From positions 1 through 46,451 of the forward strand of contig QXVZ01006461.1 of the NCBI GenBank assembly GCA_008931825.1: 46,451 nucleotides of DNA, written 5' to 3'. This document shows, one piece after another, positions 24,501 to 37,367 of the stretch. This DNA is from Phallusia fumigata (taxonomy: Eukaryota > Chordata > Ascidiacea > Phlebobranchia > Ascidiidae). The notes beneath the pieces were generated by a model. It was not told the origin of the DNA. It saw nothing but the letters and a program-made list of their open reading frames with translations, and made no database searches. A program made the position numbers and the translations under genes. Numbering within the stretch: the first letter of the stretch is position 1; every line of letters starts with the position of its first letter.

Positions 24501-27500
24501 TGGATCCACATATTTTTTTAAATCTATATAAGTTTAAGCATAATATTTTGGGTAAATAATTGCCCCATTGACTATGTTTTGCCAATATTAGTAAAACATT
24601 GCCCATTTGGTTGAATTATACCTACAAAAAACAAAGGATCTTGTGCTGGTAACCTTGGCACCAGTTCACCTTGTGGATGAACTAGACAAGTTAAATGGTG
24701 TGTGCAGCTATTTAAAAATATAATAAAGCATCAAAAGCAACTTACATTTTAGAGTATCAAGGATGGCTGGAGGATAAGGAGGCACATCAGTGTCCGGAAG
24801 GTCTCGGGAAGTCAACTGACTCAATCGATGCTCCTTCTTCTCCTCCCGCTCTTTCAGGATCACCTGTGGTTTAGGATATTTATGTTAGTGTCCTACATGC
24901 TACAAAACTATTGAGCATGTAGTTGAAGTCAGGAAAGTCCAATTAAGTTGATATTTTTAAACTCAATTTAAAGAACCGACAAAATCCAAATGTGCAGCTG
25001 CATTTTAACATAATTGATATATCTATACTTGGCATAATGACTTATGTTATGGTGGGCAGGGACCCAACATTTTTGGTTTAAAGACACAAATGACATCACT
25101 TTACCTTTTTCAAAGCACTGGGTTTCTTGGGTTTGGGGTTTTCCCTCTCCTTGCCCCTTTTCACCATGGGTGCAGTAGAATCAAGGGGATTCACTGGCAC
25201 TGCCAAAGCACTCCTTGGTCTGTAAATTGCACAAAAAATTACCCAAATAGCTTAGTAAAAAAAATGCTTGTTGTATCCTATCAGAATTAATTCAAGTAGA
25301 AAGCTGTTTTTTTGCAAACCTTTTTGTTTTTTGTAAACCGCAGGTTATTTGTTATGTTTTTGACTAAAAACCCAGACCCAACCCAGTAGGGCTTTTTTAG
25401 GTAAGCAGACACCATGTAAAAGCTTAACATTCATTAAGCTTGTTATTCCAGACCTGCTTCTCTGGGGTAAGAAGACAACCTAAACCCAAACACCATTGAT
25501 AGAACTAGAAGGGAATGACAGAATCTGTTTTAAAGCATTTATTAACTGATAGTTAACTAACAAAAGCGAAACATACGCCACTTACTTGAGGTTCAAAAGT
25601 GCTGATCCATCCCTTGAATTCACTCCTGGGGTTTCATTTCTTCCAGCCATTGTTTTTGACTTTAATTGTTGACTCAGCATTTCCCCAAGGTCAAATTTTG
25701 CTGGCTTGTTGCGATTCCGATTTGCTGCCGTCTTTTTCAATGCTTTCTGTAAAATACAAAAACCTCAAAAATAAATAATCTGCATTTCAACATTAGATGG
25801 GCCAGACAGTTTATCAATCATACCATTCAATTGCCTTATTATTGTAAATTTTTGACAGTCTCTAAAAAACTACAAACACCAAAAGTATAAACAAAATTTG
25901 GCAATAGACAGAATAAAATATATTTTAAAACAATTGCACTTTCACCCACTTTAATATTTTCTTGTTCTTCACTGATTTCGGCATATTCTTCATCAGCTGC
26001 TTTCGATGCTCGTTCTGCTTTCTTTTGTCGCTTGCGGTTTTTCTGCGCTTGCAGTTTTTCTTGCATAGATGCATCAACAGGAGACGTAGAATTTCTTGCA
26101 GCAAGCTGCACTGCATGTGTCTGAGACCCAAATTTTGCTTTTTACAACATTTTACAAATGCGAATTAATTAGTATGTGCAAAAAAATGTCCAAGACCAGT
26201 CTTACAGCTGTCATGCCCCCCACAGTCATTGGCATGCCCATAAACGTATTACTGCACAGCAGGCCTGCAAGAGATTCCACAGAGAAAAAGTAAACACGTA
26301 TAGTTAATGAAAAAATTAAAAAACTTAATAAAACATTGAATTAATGCGGGATTCCACCCAATCAAAGTAGCCTATCTACGGCTGAAACCAACTGCACTTC
26401 AGGCTTGGTGCAGTACTGGTCTAAAATCTAATCACACACACTGCTGCCTAAACTGATAGTGCTTTAAACAGCAGCTACATACCAGTTACTAGATTTTGTA
26501 CTTGTAGGGTACTTACCCATACATACTAACCCTCTGGGGTTTTCTCAAAGCAAGAAATCTTAGCAGTTCTACTTAGTTTTAGTGGAACCCAGTGGTTGAA
26601 ACAAAAAAATTTAACACCACCAGTCAAATTGAAAACAGTTTATTAGAACTACAATAAAACAGACAGCTCCACAATGGCTCCTTAACAGGTATATATAAGG
26701 ATAGCAATAAAAAAAATAAAGAATACTCACAGGTTGGTGCATAATAGTTTTTCCGAGCACAGCATCACTGTAAGAGAGCTGACTGCCTACTAACATGGAC
26801 TGGTTGATCATCGACGGCGAGCCCAATCCTGGGAATTCTTGGGTGTCCTGAAAAAAAGCCTTTGCTTTATAATGTGCAGGAGAAATGTGAAGGCAAACAA
26901 ATTCAAGTACCTTTTAAAAGGCAAATTCTATTAAATAACTTGAAGTCAGTGCTTTCTAGAGTTACCCAAATTTGGACAGGCTACTGGAAAAGCGGACCAG
27001 GCAAAAGATCAAATAATTTTAAATGTGGCATTTTTTTTAAAATTACTTTTCAACTCACTGTGAAAAAGTAGAAATGACATTCATTGTGGGTGCCACATTT
27101 TAAAGATTTGATATAACTACATGTAAAATATTCCCAGAGGAACCACAACAGTCATCAAGTTTAAACTGTTGGCATTCGACCATGTAAGACACACCCAACT
27201 AGAAAGCAGTGAACTTTTACAGTAATTACACCCTCAAGATCCATGAAATCTTTATGTTATTACGCCCAAAAACCGTGAAGTAAGCAAAACTAATCAGTTT
27301 TTTTGAACAAATCTAAACCCTAATAAGCTAATCTTTTCGGCCAATTTTAACTATTTATTTTGAAAAGCTTTAAAATGGAGTTTAAAATTCTCTCTTCAAT
27401 TTATTAATAAACTTGCCATCCTATATTATAAACTAGGTATGTCATTTGGTGACAATGGAAAAATTTTGTGCTGAAATTTTTAAAACAAAAGCAATAGGGT

Positions 27501-30500
27501 TTAGTCCAGTCATGATAAAATTTGCATTTTTGTGTGTATTGTTCATAAAAATGGCAAGCTGTCGCAATAAAGGTTACATTTGAATTTAGGTAATGCTAAA
27601 ACAAATCAATCCATGCAACAAACACACAGCAACATAACCCTGTCATGATTGTTAATGTGCAACTATTTTTAGGCCATTATTAAGATTGCATTTACATGAT
27701 ATTGGCATTGAAAATATCAACAGTTATTGTTAAAATCTTTTTAAATAATTTGGCATAACATGGTTTTATTGCGTGAAGCTCAAGGATGTTATAAATGTGT
27801 TTTATAATCAAGTATACCACAAAGATTCAAGGTTTTTATACCTTAGCATTACATATAATAAGTTTCATTCATTAGATAAAACAGTGACATGTGGTTTGGA
27901 AGTTTTCATAAAATTTGCGATGTAATGTACTTGCTTTTTGAAAACAAGTTATGGTCCATTCATGCATTTTTTCATGATTTTTTTGGCATGAATTATAGAC
28001 AAGCCCATGTTAAGTCATGGGATATGACCAAAAGCAAACCTGCTAACCAGTGAACCTGCCTTCGTTTTACACCATTTTGTATGCCACTGATTTTTTTTGC
28101 AATCTTTAAATAAATGGTTATATGCAAGAAAAGCCAGAATAAAAGAAAAAATTAACTTTTCTGCATGCTAACTGCCAACTTGCTAATATTTATAATGTCC
28201 ATGATAATTCAGCTTTTTTCATAAAAGAACATTTTTATGAATAAATATATGAATACCAAACTTACCGACAACAAAATTCCTGATGTTGAGTCTTGTGTTG
28301 AAAGCGATACACCGTTGTCGAAAGCCCGATTATCATGAAAGTATTCCTGCATTGTAGCTTTTCTTCTGTCTTGTTTTCGCTTATCATAGGAATTATCGGA
28401 GCCGGAAAACTGAGATGTTGAAACTTGGTTGGTTTGAAATTGTTGCGGGGCCTGCCATCGATGTTTGGGGCTAAAGTTGGGACGACGGTTACGGGCCCTC
28501 TGTGCGAATTGGGGGTTGCCACCAGGGTAGAACTGGTTGGGTGGGACCATGTGAGGGTGAAAGTTAGATCCCGCAAATTGGGGGTGGTTGTTAAGAAGAA
28601 AGGCCCCAGACCACTAAAAATTTAGATCAAAAACAAAAATTAAACACGAATTTTTTGGAAAAATTTTTTTTTGTGTTGGGTCTAAAAAAAACAAAAAAAA
28701 GATTTTCGTCTTAATTAACTGTTTAAGTGTTTTTTGGCCATCAAAGCTTATCTAGTTATAATATCTTCATTAAGATGTCACAATTTTTAACCTAAGAATT
28801 CAGTCAAAGGTTTGCACCAAAGAAAAATGTCATATATGTACAACATTTTGCTCAAATGTGTTATTTTCTATACACCACAAAGCAAAAAAAAAAAGCAGCA
28901 AAGTACATCAAATACCAGCTGTTTTGAGCATTTTTACAGCAGATTAAGTCCACCTGAGTAATGTTTTCGACACCATATATGGTTGTTCAAGTGCCGTTTG
29001 ACAATTATGTCTAAATTATTTTACAATGCCAGGTAGGTGGGGTGTTGCAGGGACTTCACCTGGGGTTTGAGGTAGCTTGGGGGAGGAGGAAACCCTGGGG
29101 GTGGCCGACTGATCACCGGACTTTGACCTGAAAAAAAAATTTGCTAGAAAAATTACTTGTACATGAAAAAAGTTGAGCTGCTATTATAGATTTTGTGTTT
29201 GCTGGTCAACATCATGTGAGAGAAAAATACTTGATCGATCAACTCTAATTCGAGATACCACCGCTTCCAGGTTTTGATTAAACTTAGCTTTGTATTACAG
29301 TTTAGAAGGTAAACATTGTACTCACTTAAGAGTGGAGTTCCAGGAGGGGTCAGCAACAGAGATGGGGGCGGGGTCGGGTGGGGTGACAACACTCCTGGCA
29401 TTACTTGCTGAGAAAGTGAGGCTTGCACTTGGTAGAGTGCAGGTGATGGGGTAAGGTACACCACACGAGAAACTGGGGTTACATTACCCCCATTCTAGAA
29501 AAGGGTAATTGTTTCAGGGTAGAACAAGTTTCGTTGAAAACAAGATTCTAATTTTTTATTTTGACAAACACTACAGAAAAACACTTTTGAATACTCTCAA
29601 CCTGTAATAAGTGTAATACATTTTACAAGCAATTGTCAGAACAAGAAAACGCTTGGTAGATTTAATATTTTTGTCAGCAAAAAATCAAAATTTAACAAAG
29701 TATGTAATACCAAATGTGCAAATAGTATCATGTCAAAATTACTGGTTTGAATCAAATTTACAATTTCACTTTCAGGACACCATCATTTAGACTTCAATTG
29801 TATACTGGGGCCTCTGATGAGTCAAAGCTATGATTCAGCAACTTTAAAAACCTGTCTGTTTGGATGAAATCCACTTGTCAATTCTGTTGTACTTGTACCT
29901 CCGCTGCGCTTTTGTACCATTCGATGCTTAGGGCTGTAAGAGTAAAAATAGTGCAAACAATGACACTACTAAAGCAGAAGAAAAAAATGACATGTGCAAC
30001 TAAAGATTAAAGCAGTGGTTCCCAACCAGGGAGGAATTTTATGAGTTAAGGGGAGGAATCTCCACTTCAAAGTTAATTAATATATAATAAGTGTAGTATT
30101 TTATTTGAGGTGACAAAGTGGTTTCAAACCTTTAATAGGGAGGAATGCATCCAAAAGTGGTTGGGAACCACTGGATTAAAGTTTATTAAAAGTTTGTAAA
30201 TACTGATGGACAAAAATACCCATTTGTACAGTGTTATGTATGTGATAAATAGTAAAATACTACATAAAAGTGATCACAGCAGTTTAAAAGGCAACCAAAA
30301 AATGGTACACAGTGACATTGGACATCAAAAGTGATTGCTTAAACCTGGTTTTATACCAAATATGCAAGTACCACACAGATTTAACACATGAATTCAGAAA
30401 TTGCATTGCAATACTGTTTTTGCAATTTTAAAACTATTTCCAACTTGGATATATATTGTTAAACAACCTGTAGTGTACATATATCATGTCCAAACATGTA

Positions 30501-33500
30501 AAGAATTTTGGATTGCTTGGTTTTATTGGAAAAATGTTAACAAAGCAGCAATGAACATAAAAAGGAAACCAACTTGTGTTCCTTTCAGGTATTTTTGTAT
30601 TTAAATACATGTAGTAAATACTTATAGCCCACCTGTAGTATCCTGAATCACTGTCGATATCCGCATCAGCGTGGTCGCTTGATGATTCACGGTCATCACT
30701 GTTGACGAGCATACTCGACCGATGCCGACGAGTTCGTGTTTTCTTCAAGGGACTTGGACGTTCAGTAAGGGATTTGCTTGCTATACCTACAGGAAAATCT
30801 GACAAAAAGTGGTAATGAATTGTACAAAATTGGTTTGTATTAATACTAAATGTTCACAGTGCATGGGTAGAGCAATTGTAGTGTAAAACAAATTTCCTAA
30901 CTTTGTAACAACCAAAACGCTTTGGTGTAATCAACAGTTTTGTGACATTAATATGCGTTTGGATTTCATGCCATTTTTTCACACTAAACACCACTTTTAG
31001 TTAGTTTTAAAATAAAATGTTGGCATTGTGTAACAGAATAAGCAGACTTTTTTCAGGGATATAAATTTGATTTTGGGAAAGAGGGAAACAGTAGGTTCGA
31101 TTAACAAAAAAACACAAGTTAAAATTCCTTTCTTTGAAAATTTAAAAAAGTGAAAGACTATTCCATTCACGTGCTGACATGCCCAAGCTACATAAAACAG
31201 CACAAAAAATTATATCATGTTCAAATACATGTTTCAACCAACCTGTTTGTTGGCAACTATCCATCATCGCAATATTTTCAGAAAAGTTTTCGCTCGCAGT
31301 TGCTGCTTCTTTCTGTGTGGCAACACTTTTGCGAGTTACTCGTTTTGTAGACTTGTCAGTACTCTAAAATAAAGGATTAAGTAACATCATTATGTTTGTT
31401 GACTTGTTCAGCAAACCATATAGCTCATAGCAAACTTCATTTGGACCTGTCATATGGCCAGGAACTATTGCAGATATTAAATTGAGGGTTGGGTGCTGCC
31501 TATGTAACTTATAGCAGGGGTTTAAAATTTCTTCAACAAAAAGTAGCCATAAATGGCAGATTTTTGATAAAAAATAGAATTTGATATTTCACTTTACATG
31601 TCCCTGGTTCATCTCCTTAGTACTTGGATGGTACTTAAGATGACAAACTTTATTCTATCACCTTAGGTGCCTGTCACTTGTGCTGTACACATATACAGTC
31701 TGTCCACGATTTTGATTCCAACAACTTTAGCAGACCAACGCAGCAATCAGAAGTTTTATACTAAGCCTTGATAACCTACCCTATGCCTTGGCGAAGAATT
31801 TGCTGTGGAAACATGGTTGGGTACAGATTGATGTACAATGTTGTTGAACAGCAACGGCATTCCATCCCCAGCAGCTGCTGTAAAAAAACATCTGACTTGG
31901 CAAACTATAGCATTAAGAGCCATTTAGGGTTCTTTTGACGTAATAAACCACTCCACAGAGCCACAGAGCCACAGAGCCACAGAGCCACAGAGCCACAGAG
32001 CCACAGAGCCAATCTGACTACAAATTCAAAGTAACATAACTTATGTTAATAGACAGTTGCTAAAGAGCGCTCCTTTTGCAAAATAACTATTGTGGTATGT
32101 TGTAACTGCAATAATTGCAAGAAAAAATGCATCAAACAAAGTTGTTTCTTTGGGTCACAGAGTCACACAAGCCAGAACAAGGGATAAAAAAGCAACATGG
32201 GGCTTTGGAGGCACGAGATACCATTCTACAAACTCGTCTCAAGCAAGGTTGAATGTTTTCTCATATTCTCCAGCCCAGGAAGCATGTTGCATAATCACCT
32301 TGTATTTCTTGAGTAAAAACATATAGTGGCTGCAATGCTCAATTGCAGTTATTAACTGCATAGTCATATAAAGGAATAAAAATAATTTGTTCCTGTGAAA
32401 TTGTATTAAAATGAATTGTTTAAAGTTCACAAAAGTTAATGTGTATTTATTTTTCTAAAATTTATTTAGATTTAATTTAAAAACAAAGGTACTGAATTTG
32501 TTAAATAAATTCATACCAAACAGTAAAGAATCACAGGCTCTCTACAACAGCATAAGTGTTTGAACAACAACCAAGAACAAATACTTAAGTCAACTGGAAT
32601 CCCACCCAGCTTGTATTTCTATTCTTTAGCCAATAAAAGATCAACTCCAACAGTTGTAATTGACACCATAAAAATATTTAGCTTAAGCTTAAGTTGGATT
32701 AAGTTTTTACAAAGTTCAATCTTTTTTAAAAAAGTCCTAAAAAAAAGTTGCTAATTGTTTATTTTTAACAACATTGTTCAATAATTTATGGGTGTGCAAG
32801 ATGCCGGATGAATGTGGCAAGCTTGCAGAAAAAAATAAAAAACAATTTTACCGAAGTTCATCAACTTAAAAATTTTGCCTTCTGACCACAATCGAATGAT
32901 TTTAAGCTCAACTTAAAAGTATGAAATTCAAAAACATAAAAAAACATTCAAGTTTAAACCAACAAGATCTGCCGGAAACCTCTCTAAACCAGCATTAATA
33001 CAACAAACATATTGACCTATCACATACCTGAGTATCCAGCATTAGGAGGAACCATGCCAACTACAATAGGATTGTGTGGTGTTGGTACAGGTGGCGGATG
33101 GATAGAGGTGGAATCTCCTATGTAACTGACTGGAACAAACTGGGATCCAACAGGTTGAATGGGAACTCTGATAAAAACGTTTAGATCTTAGCAGCAACCT
33201 TTAAATAATAAGACAATACCAACAAAAAAGAAGTATCGACTGACAATTTATACGGCAATTCTTATCAAGAAAAAACAGTGTTCAAAATGTATTACCAGAC
33301 AAAAAAGGAACAAACAATGGTTGTTTCTTTGATTTTTGTCCTTCTTTAGTGGACAACACAAAAATGTAACAAGTCAATGACCAGCTGGCTTTGTACTAGT
33401 TTTGCTGGAACACTCTGATTATGTTTACTATTGTAAGGTCTTTTAAACTGAGTACTTTTAGCAGTTATCATGACAAACATTATCAACATTGATATTTTAC

Positions 33501-33970
33501 CACACACAAACCTTTCTGACCTTCCATTTTGCTGTTCTTGTACGAATGGGTAACATGTGGTCACGTATCTAGGCAGGGGACTCTGCCCCTGGTCTGCATA
33601 TCCAGAGTCATTTTGAAACTCCTTGCGTGGAACAAACGGAGGAACATCCGCACTCAGATTCGTTTGCTGTAAATCAATAAATCAAATAAGAAAAAAGGTA
33701 TCTTCGTTTTTATATTTATGCATGTTTGATTTTACTAAAATTCCCTGAAATGGAATTATTTATTTGCTCTGAAACCAAAAAATGACCATAAACCTTTACT
33801 GCTGTTAGCAAAGGTTTTCAACCGTACTTGTACAGCTCCAAAATTATCTTCTACTGATATAAATGAGCAAAAAATGCTACAAAATTAACCAAAAATCATA
33901 TTACACAGGTAAAGAGTGTACTGGGTTAAATTATTTTAAAAGAACTCACGTCTGAATTGTGGGGCAGCAT
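18589..33970 (-). CDS. SECISBP2L: SECIS-binding protein 2 (SECISBP2/SECISBP2L ancestor type), 24 coding exons
   Basis: Binds the SECIS element of selenoprotein mRNAs and recruits the Sec elongation factor at UGA codons. Exons in order: 33970-33950, 33666-33512, 33167-33028, 31877-31780, 31363-31243, 30798-30633, 29933-29852, 29494-29326, 29127-29060, 28613-28266, 26847-26731, 26533-26527 (7-nt microexon, inferred), 26264-26206, 26120-25950, 25746-25586, 25219-25105, 24863-24746, 23754-23667, 22871-22791, 22161-22022, 21661-21507, 20082-19975, 19587-19455, 19157-18589. All phases agree only with the microexon; total 1129 aa. Landmarks: TTCYPFVQE, QQTDFPV, DIDSDSGYYSPKHR, PLDSTAPM with PSALKKVILKERE, IHSRRYREYC, the L7Ae-type RNA-binding domain (RRLVMGIREVTKHLKLKKLK to VPVSIVGIFDYSGAE), then HSRNPSAAS, ISEPISE and an acidic tail. 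It mixes traits of both vertebrate paralogues, fitting a pre-duplication gene. An in-frame TAA precedes the ATG. Confidence 0.96.
20596..20626. other. Assembly gap (31 N)
   Basis: A run of N lies in a SECISBP2 intron immediately before a tandemly repeated element, the likely reason the assembly broke. No SECISBP2 coding sequence is lost, since exons on both sides join in phase. Confidence 0.98.
20636..21197. repeat. Two tandem copies of a transposon-like repeat in a SECISBP2 intron
   Basis: Segments from about 20636 to 20830 and 20928 to 21125 are clearly homologous. Both run through AACTTCTAGG, TTACATTTTGGGGGC, CAGATACACATCTATCATGTG and CCAAAACGTGGGAACAAACTT in order. The second copy continues into the ACAGAGTAAAAACAATATG hairpin end also seen at 18-64. 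A short decayed piece (GGGCCTGTGAGTGAACTGGGG) is at about 23973. This indicates a dispersed family whose 3' end bears the GTCCCCTTC/GAAGGGGAC hairpin. Confidence 0.75.
23065..23569. mobile_element. Probable pogo/Tigger-like MITE in a SECISBP2 intron, 505 bp
   Basis: Inverted ends match: left CAGTAAACCTTGGTTAATCC and, read in reverse complement from the right, CAGTAAGCTTCGGTCAATCC. The AACCTTGGTTAATCCGGA-type terminus resembles pogo-group elements. No transposase is present inside. A TA target duplication is not evident, so the exact boundaries may be off. Part of the inside (about 23205-23340) is shared with 38355-38500. Confidence 0.55.
26527..26533 (-). other. Predicted 7-nt microexon of SECISBP2
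   Basis: The exon ending at 26731 leaves phase 0, whereas the next clear exon (26264-26206) is open only if one base is carried in. Between them, on the minus strand, CCCCAG-AGGGTTA-GTATGT supplies seven bases with a canonical acceptor and donor and restores the frame, adding Arg-Val and the first base of a Ser codon. Without it the summed coding length is not a multiple of three. A different unseen exon could do the same. Confidence 0.5.
30013..30173. mobile_element. hAT-type MITE, 161 bp, with perfect 8-bp target duplication
   Basis: The element begins CAGTGGTTCCCAACC and ends GGTTGGGAACCACTG, a perfect 15-bp terminal inverted repeat of the hAT/Charlie style. It is flanked on both sides by GATTAAAG (30005-30012 and 30174-30181), the 8-bp duplication expected of hAT insertion. 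Secondary inverted similarity (AGGGAGGAAT) lies inside. It is too short to encode transposase, so it was moved in trans. It sits in a SECISBP2 intron, and the intact duplication suggests a fairly recent insertion. Confidence 0.92.
31953..32010. repeat. Microsatellite-like tandem repeat, 8-bp unit CCACAGAG, about 7 copies
   Basis: Seven uninterrupted copies of CCACAGAG lie in a SECISBP2 intron. There is no sign of function. Confidence 0.97.
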
Positions 33971-35712
33971 TTGTTACACAACAAGTATTCCAATCGTCAA
34001 TGAAGTAAGAAACCCATTAGGACATCACAAACACAAACAATGTGATACAGACTGAAACTGGACCCATTCACAACAAATACTAGTAAAAAATACAAGAATT
34101 CTTACAAGAAAATAACATTATTTTTCTTACAAAGTCTATGATTATGTGATTTGTCATTTAGTAATAAATAGACAAACAAATGACAAAATGTTTCCCTACA
34201 AGTATATGTTTGCCTACTCTGATAAATTGTGCCCACATAGGCACTTGGCACTAACTCAGGGACACTCAGCATTTGGACTATTTTCAATACACATTAGCAT
34301 TTTCAACCAAAAAAGAGCTATAAGGTACAGCCTTTTCAATTTCAATCTGGACTAGCTTTTTCCTAGTGTTCGCATAACAACTTAAAAAGAATTTTTCAGC
34401 AGTGATTCTCTGTATTGTATTTTTAGGTTTTAAATTCGCCTGGTACACTAAAAAACCCAAGAGCTACTGATTTTAACGCTGCAATTTTTTGAGCACAAAA
34501 AATAAAATTCGACGTTCATTGTCCAATTCATCTTGAAAAAACAGGGCAAGTATTTAAGTACTCTACCTACTACAGTCCAAATGTAACCGCTATACAAACA
34601 AAAGACTTTTTCAATCAAAACAAGGGAGACCACACTTTTGCTAAGGTATAGTGTTTCAATCCAAATGAGTCCCGATTGTTTACTTGGGATTCCCGAATCC
34701 CATGAGATAAACGTTGCGCGTGACCATTCTGTAAAGTTTTTTTTTCTTTCTTTCTATGAATAGATGACTTTTGATTTAATCGAGAACCTGGTTAAGTTTT
34801 TTGCTTAGCAATATTTGAAAAATTGTTGAAAGAGAATTTTAATAATCTAGTTTAGAAGCACTTTTAATCCAATGATGTAAATTTGTAGTGGTTGTTTAAA
34901 TGTAGTGGGTGTCCGTAAAAACGATCCAGATTTTAATTGTTAAAGAAACAAATAATAATAACAAATACCTGGCTATTACGCAGGGTCGATTTACTTTTTG
35001 AAAGTAGGTTTAAACACGAATGTGACTTGTAGAAACCTAGTCCAGGTGACTTTAACCGTTAGGTAGAGCTAGTAAGCGGAGAATACTGCTGTCAAAAAAT
35101 AGACTCTCTGCGTTTGTTACACTGGTGCATAAACTAAATTAGAATCCAATTTTGTACAATGCTGTTGACATGCAAATGGCAATAAACCTCTTGGTTAATC
35201 AATATTTTTTCCAGAAATCTGTCATGTTGCGCTGCTAATTTTGTAAATAATTTCGAAAGGAAACGCAATGACAAAACAAAAAATGTGTGCGAAATTTATT
35301 GTTCACCGAAAGTATTTCAGATGTTATCAGATATTTAGTTAAGTACTGAGTACTTTTTGGAAAACGTACAAAATTTAAAAACATGGAGCACATAAATGTT
35401 GGCATATTACCCACAGAAGTATCTGGGCGCAAATTCCGTGAAATAAAAAAATTACTCGCAAATGAATGATGCTTGGCTTTAGTTGAAGCACACTGAATAA
35501 AAACAGCACAATAAATTCCATGACGTCACATATGTCGGGCTTCGTTAGCAAAAAGAAAGGCCCCGGTCAGGAATCAAAAAATTTACACTTATCAAAGAGC
35601 CAAAAGTTCATGTACAAAAAATATAAAATCCATCATGTGCTTTAACACTAATAAAGCATATCCAAGCGACAGAAAAGTAAAATCACTTCTTTTCCATCGG
35701 ACTAAAAAAGAT
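33971..35712. other. SECISBP2 upstream region and intergenic DNA
   Basis: Contains the SECISBP2 5' UTR and promoter and the sequence 3' of cysteine-rich gene A. A full CRE octamer is at 35521-35528. No exon could be supported. Confidence 0.5.
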
Positions 35713-36453
35713 TTAAGAGCAGTTGGCCACCATGCACCGTTTGCAAGCGGCGTTCTTCAAGTACTTCTTTCCAAGGGAAGCAGGGCATTCGGAAACACAA
35801 GAGGTGACCTTGCATATCAACTTCTGGGCGTTACAGTTGGTCTTGCAGGTAGTACAAGTCTGTTTGTCGCAAGTATTCACCAAGCAGTCCCGTTTGCAGA
35901 GTTTCTTATTAACGGCTAAACAAAGAAAATTTAAGTTTACAAACTGAAACATACTTTATGCAACAAATCTCATGTAAATTTTGTCTTTAAAATTTATTTT
36001 ATGTATGTTTTTCTATTAAAATCTGTGCCCCAACGTGTTTTTAACCAAGTTAAAAATTGTAAGTATCATATTACTGTGACCATGTTACATTTTTCTTTTA
36101 AGTCGATTTTGACATTGCCTGTCATGGCTGGAAAAGGTATTAGCAGATTGGTCGCAGAGTCAAAAGGTGTAAGGTACGAAATACCTTTTGAGTGGAGGTA
36201 AGGGTAACGTTTTTTTCAAGCATTATGAGCTTAACTGGGTTAACTTACCAGAAGCGCACTTTGTAGGACAAGTAGTCGTTTTGCATGTACGCAAGGATTC
36301 GCACTGTTCCCTGCAAACATTACCGCAGAAAAGATCTCCGAATTTGGCACGTTTGGCTTGCTTTGCAGCCTTTCTAGCAGCTTTATTCCTGCCAGCATCC
36401 ACGACTGCCACTACCAGGAGACAAAGAGCAACCAACAACAGTAATCTGGCCAT
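35713..36453 (-). CDS. Secreted cysteine-rich protein A, two exons, 135 aa
   Basis: Family not recognised; function unknown. Exons are 36453-36249 and 35915-35713, with a GTAAGT donor, TTGTTTAG acceptor and phase-1 intron of 333 bp. Residues 1-20 form a classic signal peptide ending in VVDA. Residues 21-38 are a Lys/Arg/Ala-rich stretch (GRNKAARKAAKQAKRAK) likely to be helical. Eighteen cysteines follow: C-x3-C-x3-C-x5-C-x4-C-x3-C on exon 1, then x8, then C-x3-C-x4-C-x4-C-x2-C-x3-C-x6-C-x4-C-x3-C-x13-C-x2-C-x4-C on exon 2, ending NCS. It is closest to protein B; by hand alignment about 48 of 66 residues of exon 2 are identical. A CRE octamer lies about 115 bp upstream of the ATG. An extracellular disulfide-rich role is inferred from the signal peptide only. 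Confidence 0.9.
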
Positions 36454-36568
36454 TTAGTATTTCGTTCAGTCTTGATCGGAAATAATATTAAACCTTTTTA
36501 ACAAAGATTCAAAACAATACGATGGATCTAAAACAAAAATAGATTGTTCATTTCGCGCGAGAACATTG

Positions 36569-36576
36569 TGACGTCA
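36569..36576. promoter_or_regulatory. CRE octamer in the gene A promoter
   Basis: TGACGTCA lies about 115 bp upstream of the gene A ATG. At the matching place upstream of gene B (40535-40542) the site is TGACGTCG, in otherwise alignable sequence. Retention of a CRE-like core in both copies suggests, but does not prove, CREB/ATF control. Confidence 0.45.
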
Positions 36577-37160
36577 GAATCGGGCCTCGTGACGAGTGAG
36601 ACATGGTAAGATGATATGCCAGCGGAAACCCTGTCTCGAAAACGATATGCTGCAGGTATAAAGCTTGCGAAGTGTTGCTCGCTATACAACCAGCAAACCT
36701 TGTGAACACAAAATAGAACTTACATGTTCATGACACTGTTCACTGTTACCCTTACGTTGCACAAAGACAAAAAAGCAAGGCATTTTGAGTCAAGATTCCA
36801 AAACTTCAAGTAAAAACACTTTTGACGGGTTTAAAGTTAGCATACACGAAAAAAGGTGATAAATAATCAATTATTTTATGTTTACTCGCGCGTTATGATC
36901 AATAGGCTTCAGATTCAACAAATACAGTTACACCGTAGTTGCAAACATTCTCCCACTTTCAAATCAGCAGCGCAAACCAATTTTTCTAAACTTGTCAATT
37001 TCCTACACCTAAAAGAACGTCTGCTAACAGCTTTGTCAGTCAACACAATCTTATACACCACGTGGCAGCAGCGGGATATCGAGAGGCCTTTTTCGATATC
37101 ATGCTGTTTTAGAACCGACCTCCAGCTGAATACATTTTGTTGGGCTTTTTTCTTTACAAT

Positions 37161-37367
37161 TCAATGGACGTCCAACCGATTAGAGTCAGTTGCACCCCAA
37201 CGCCCCTGCATTGTGCCTGGAAGCTTGGCTGCCGGCTGTGCTGCCACGTAGCACTTCAGCGCTTCCAAACCAATTATTTTGGGACAATCTTCCAATACCT
37301 GCTTCCATAGTTGTGTCAATGTTACATTCGTTTCAATTGCCTCATGTTCTTCAACATTGGCAATCAC
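37161..37367 (-). pseudogene. Possible coding remnant between genes A and B
   Basis: A 68-codon open frame has protein-like composition (LWKQVLEDCPKIIGLEALKC, then TMQGRWGATDSNR). The same frame continues upstream past one TAA with GLSKSPVPGPRTD. No splice sites bracket it and I do not recognise a family. A single-exon remnant of a retrocopy or transposon gene is possible; chance is not excluded. Confidence 0.25.

Noticed and set aside
31953-32010. CRISPR-like regular repeat
   Set aside because: The unit is 8 bp with no spacers and the genome is eukaryotic; it is a microsatellite.
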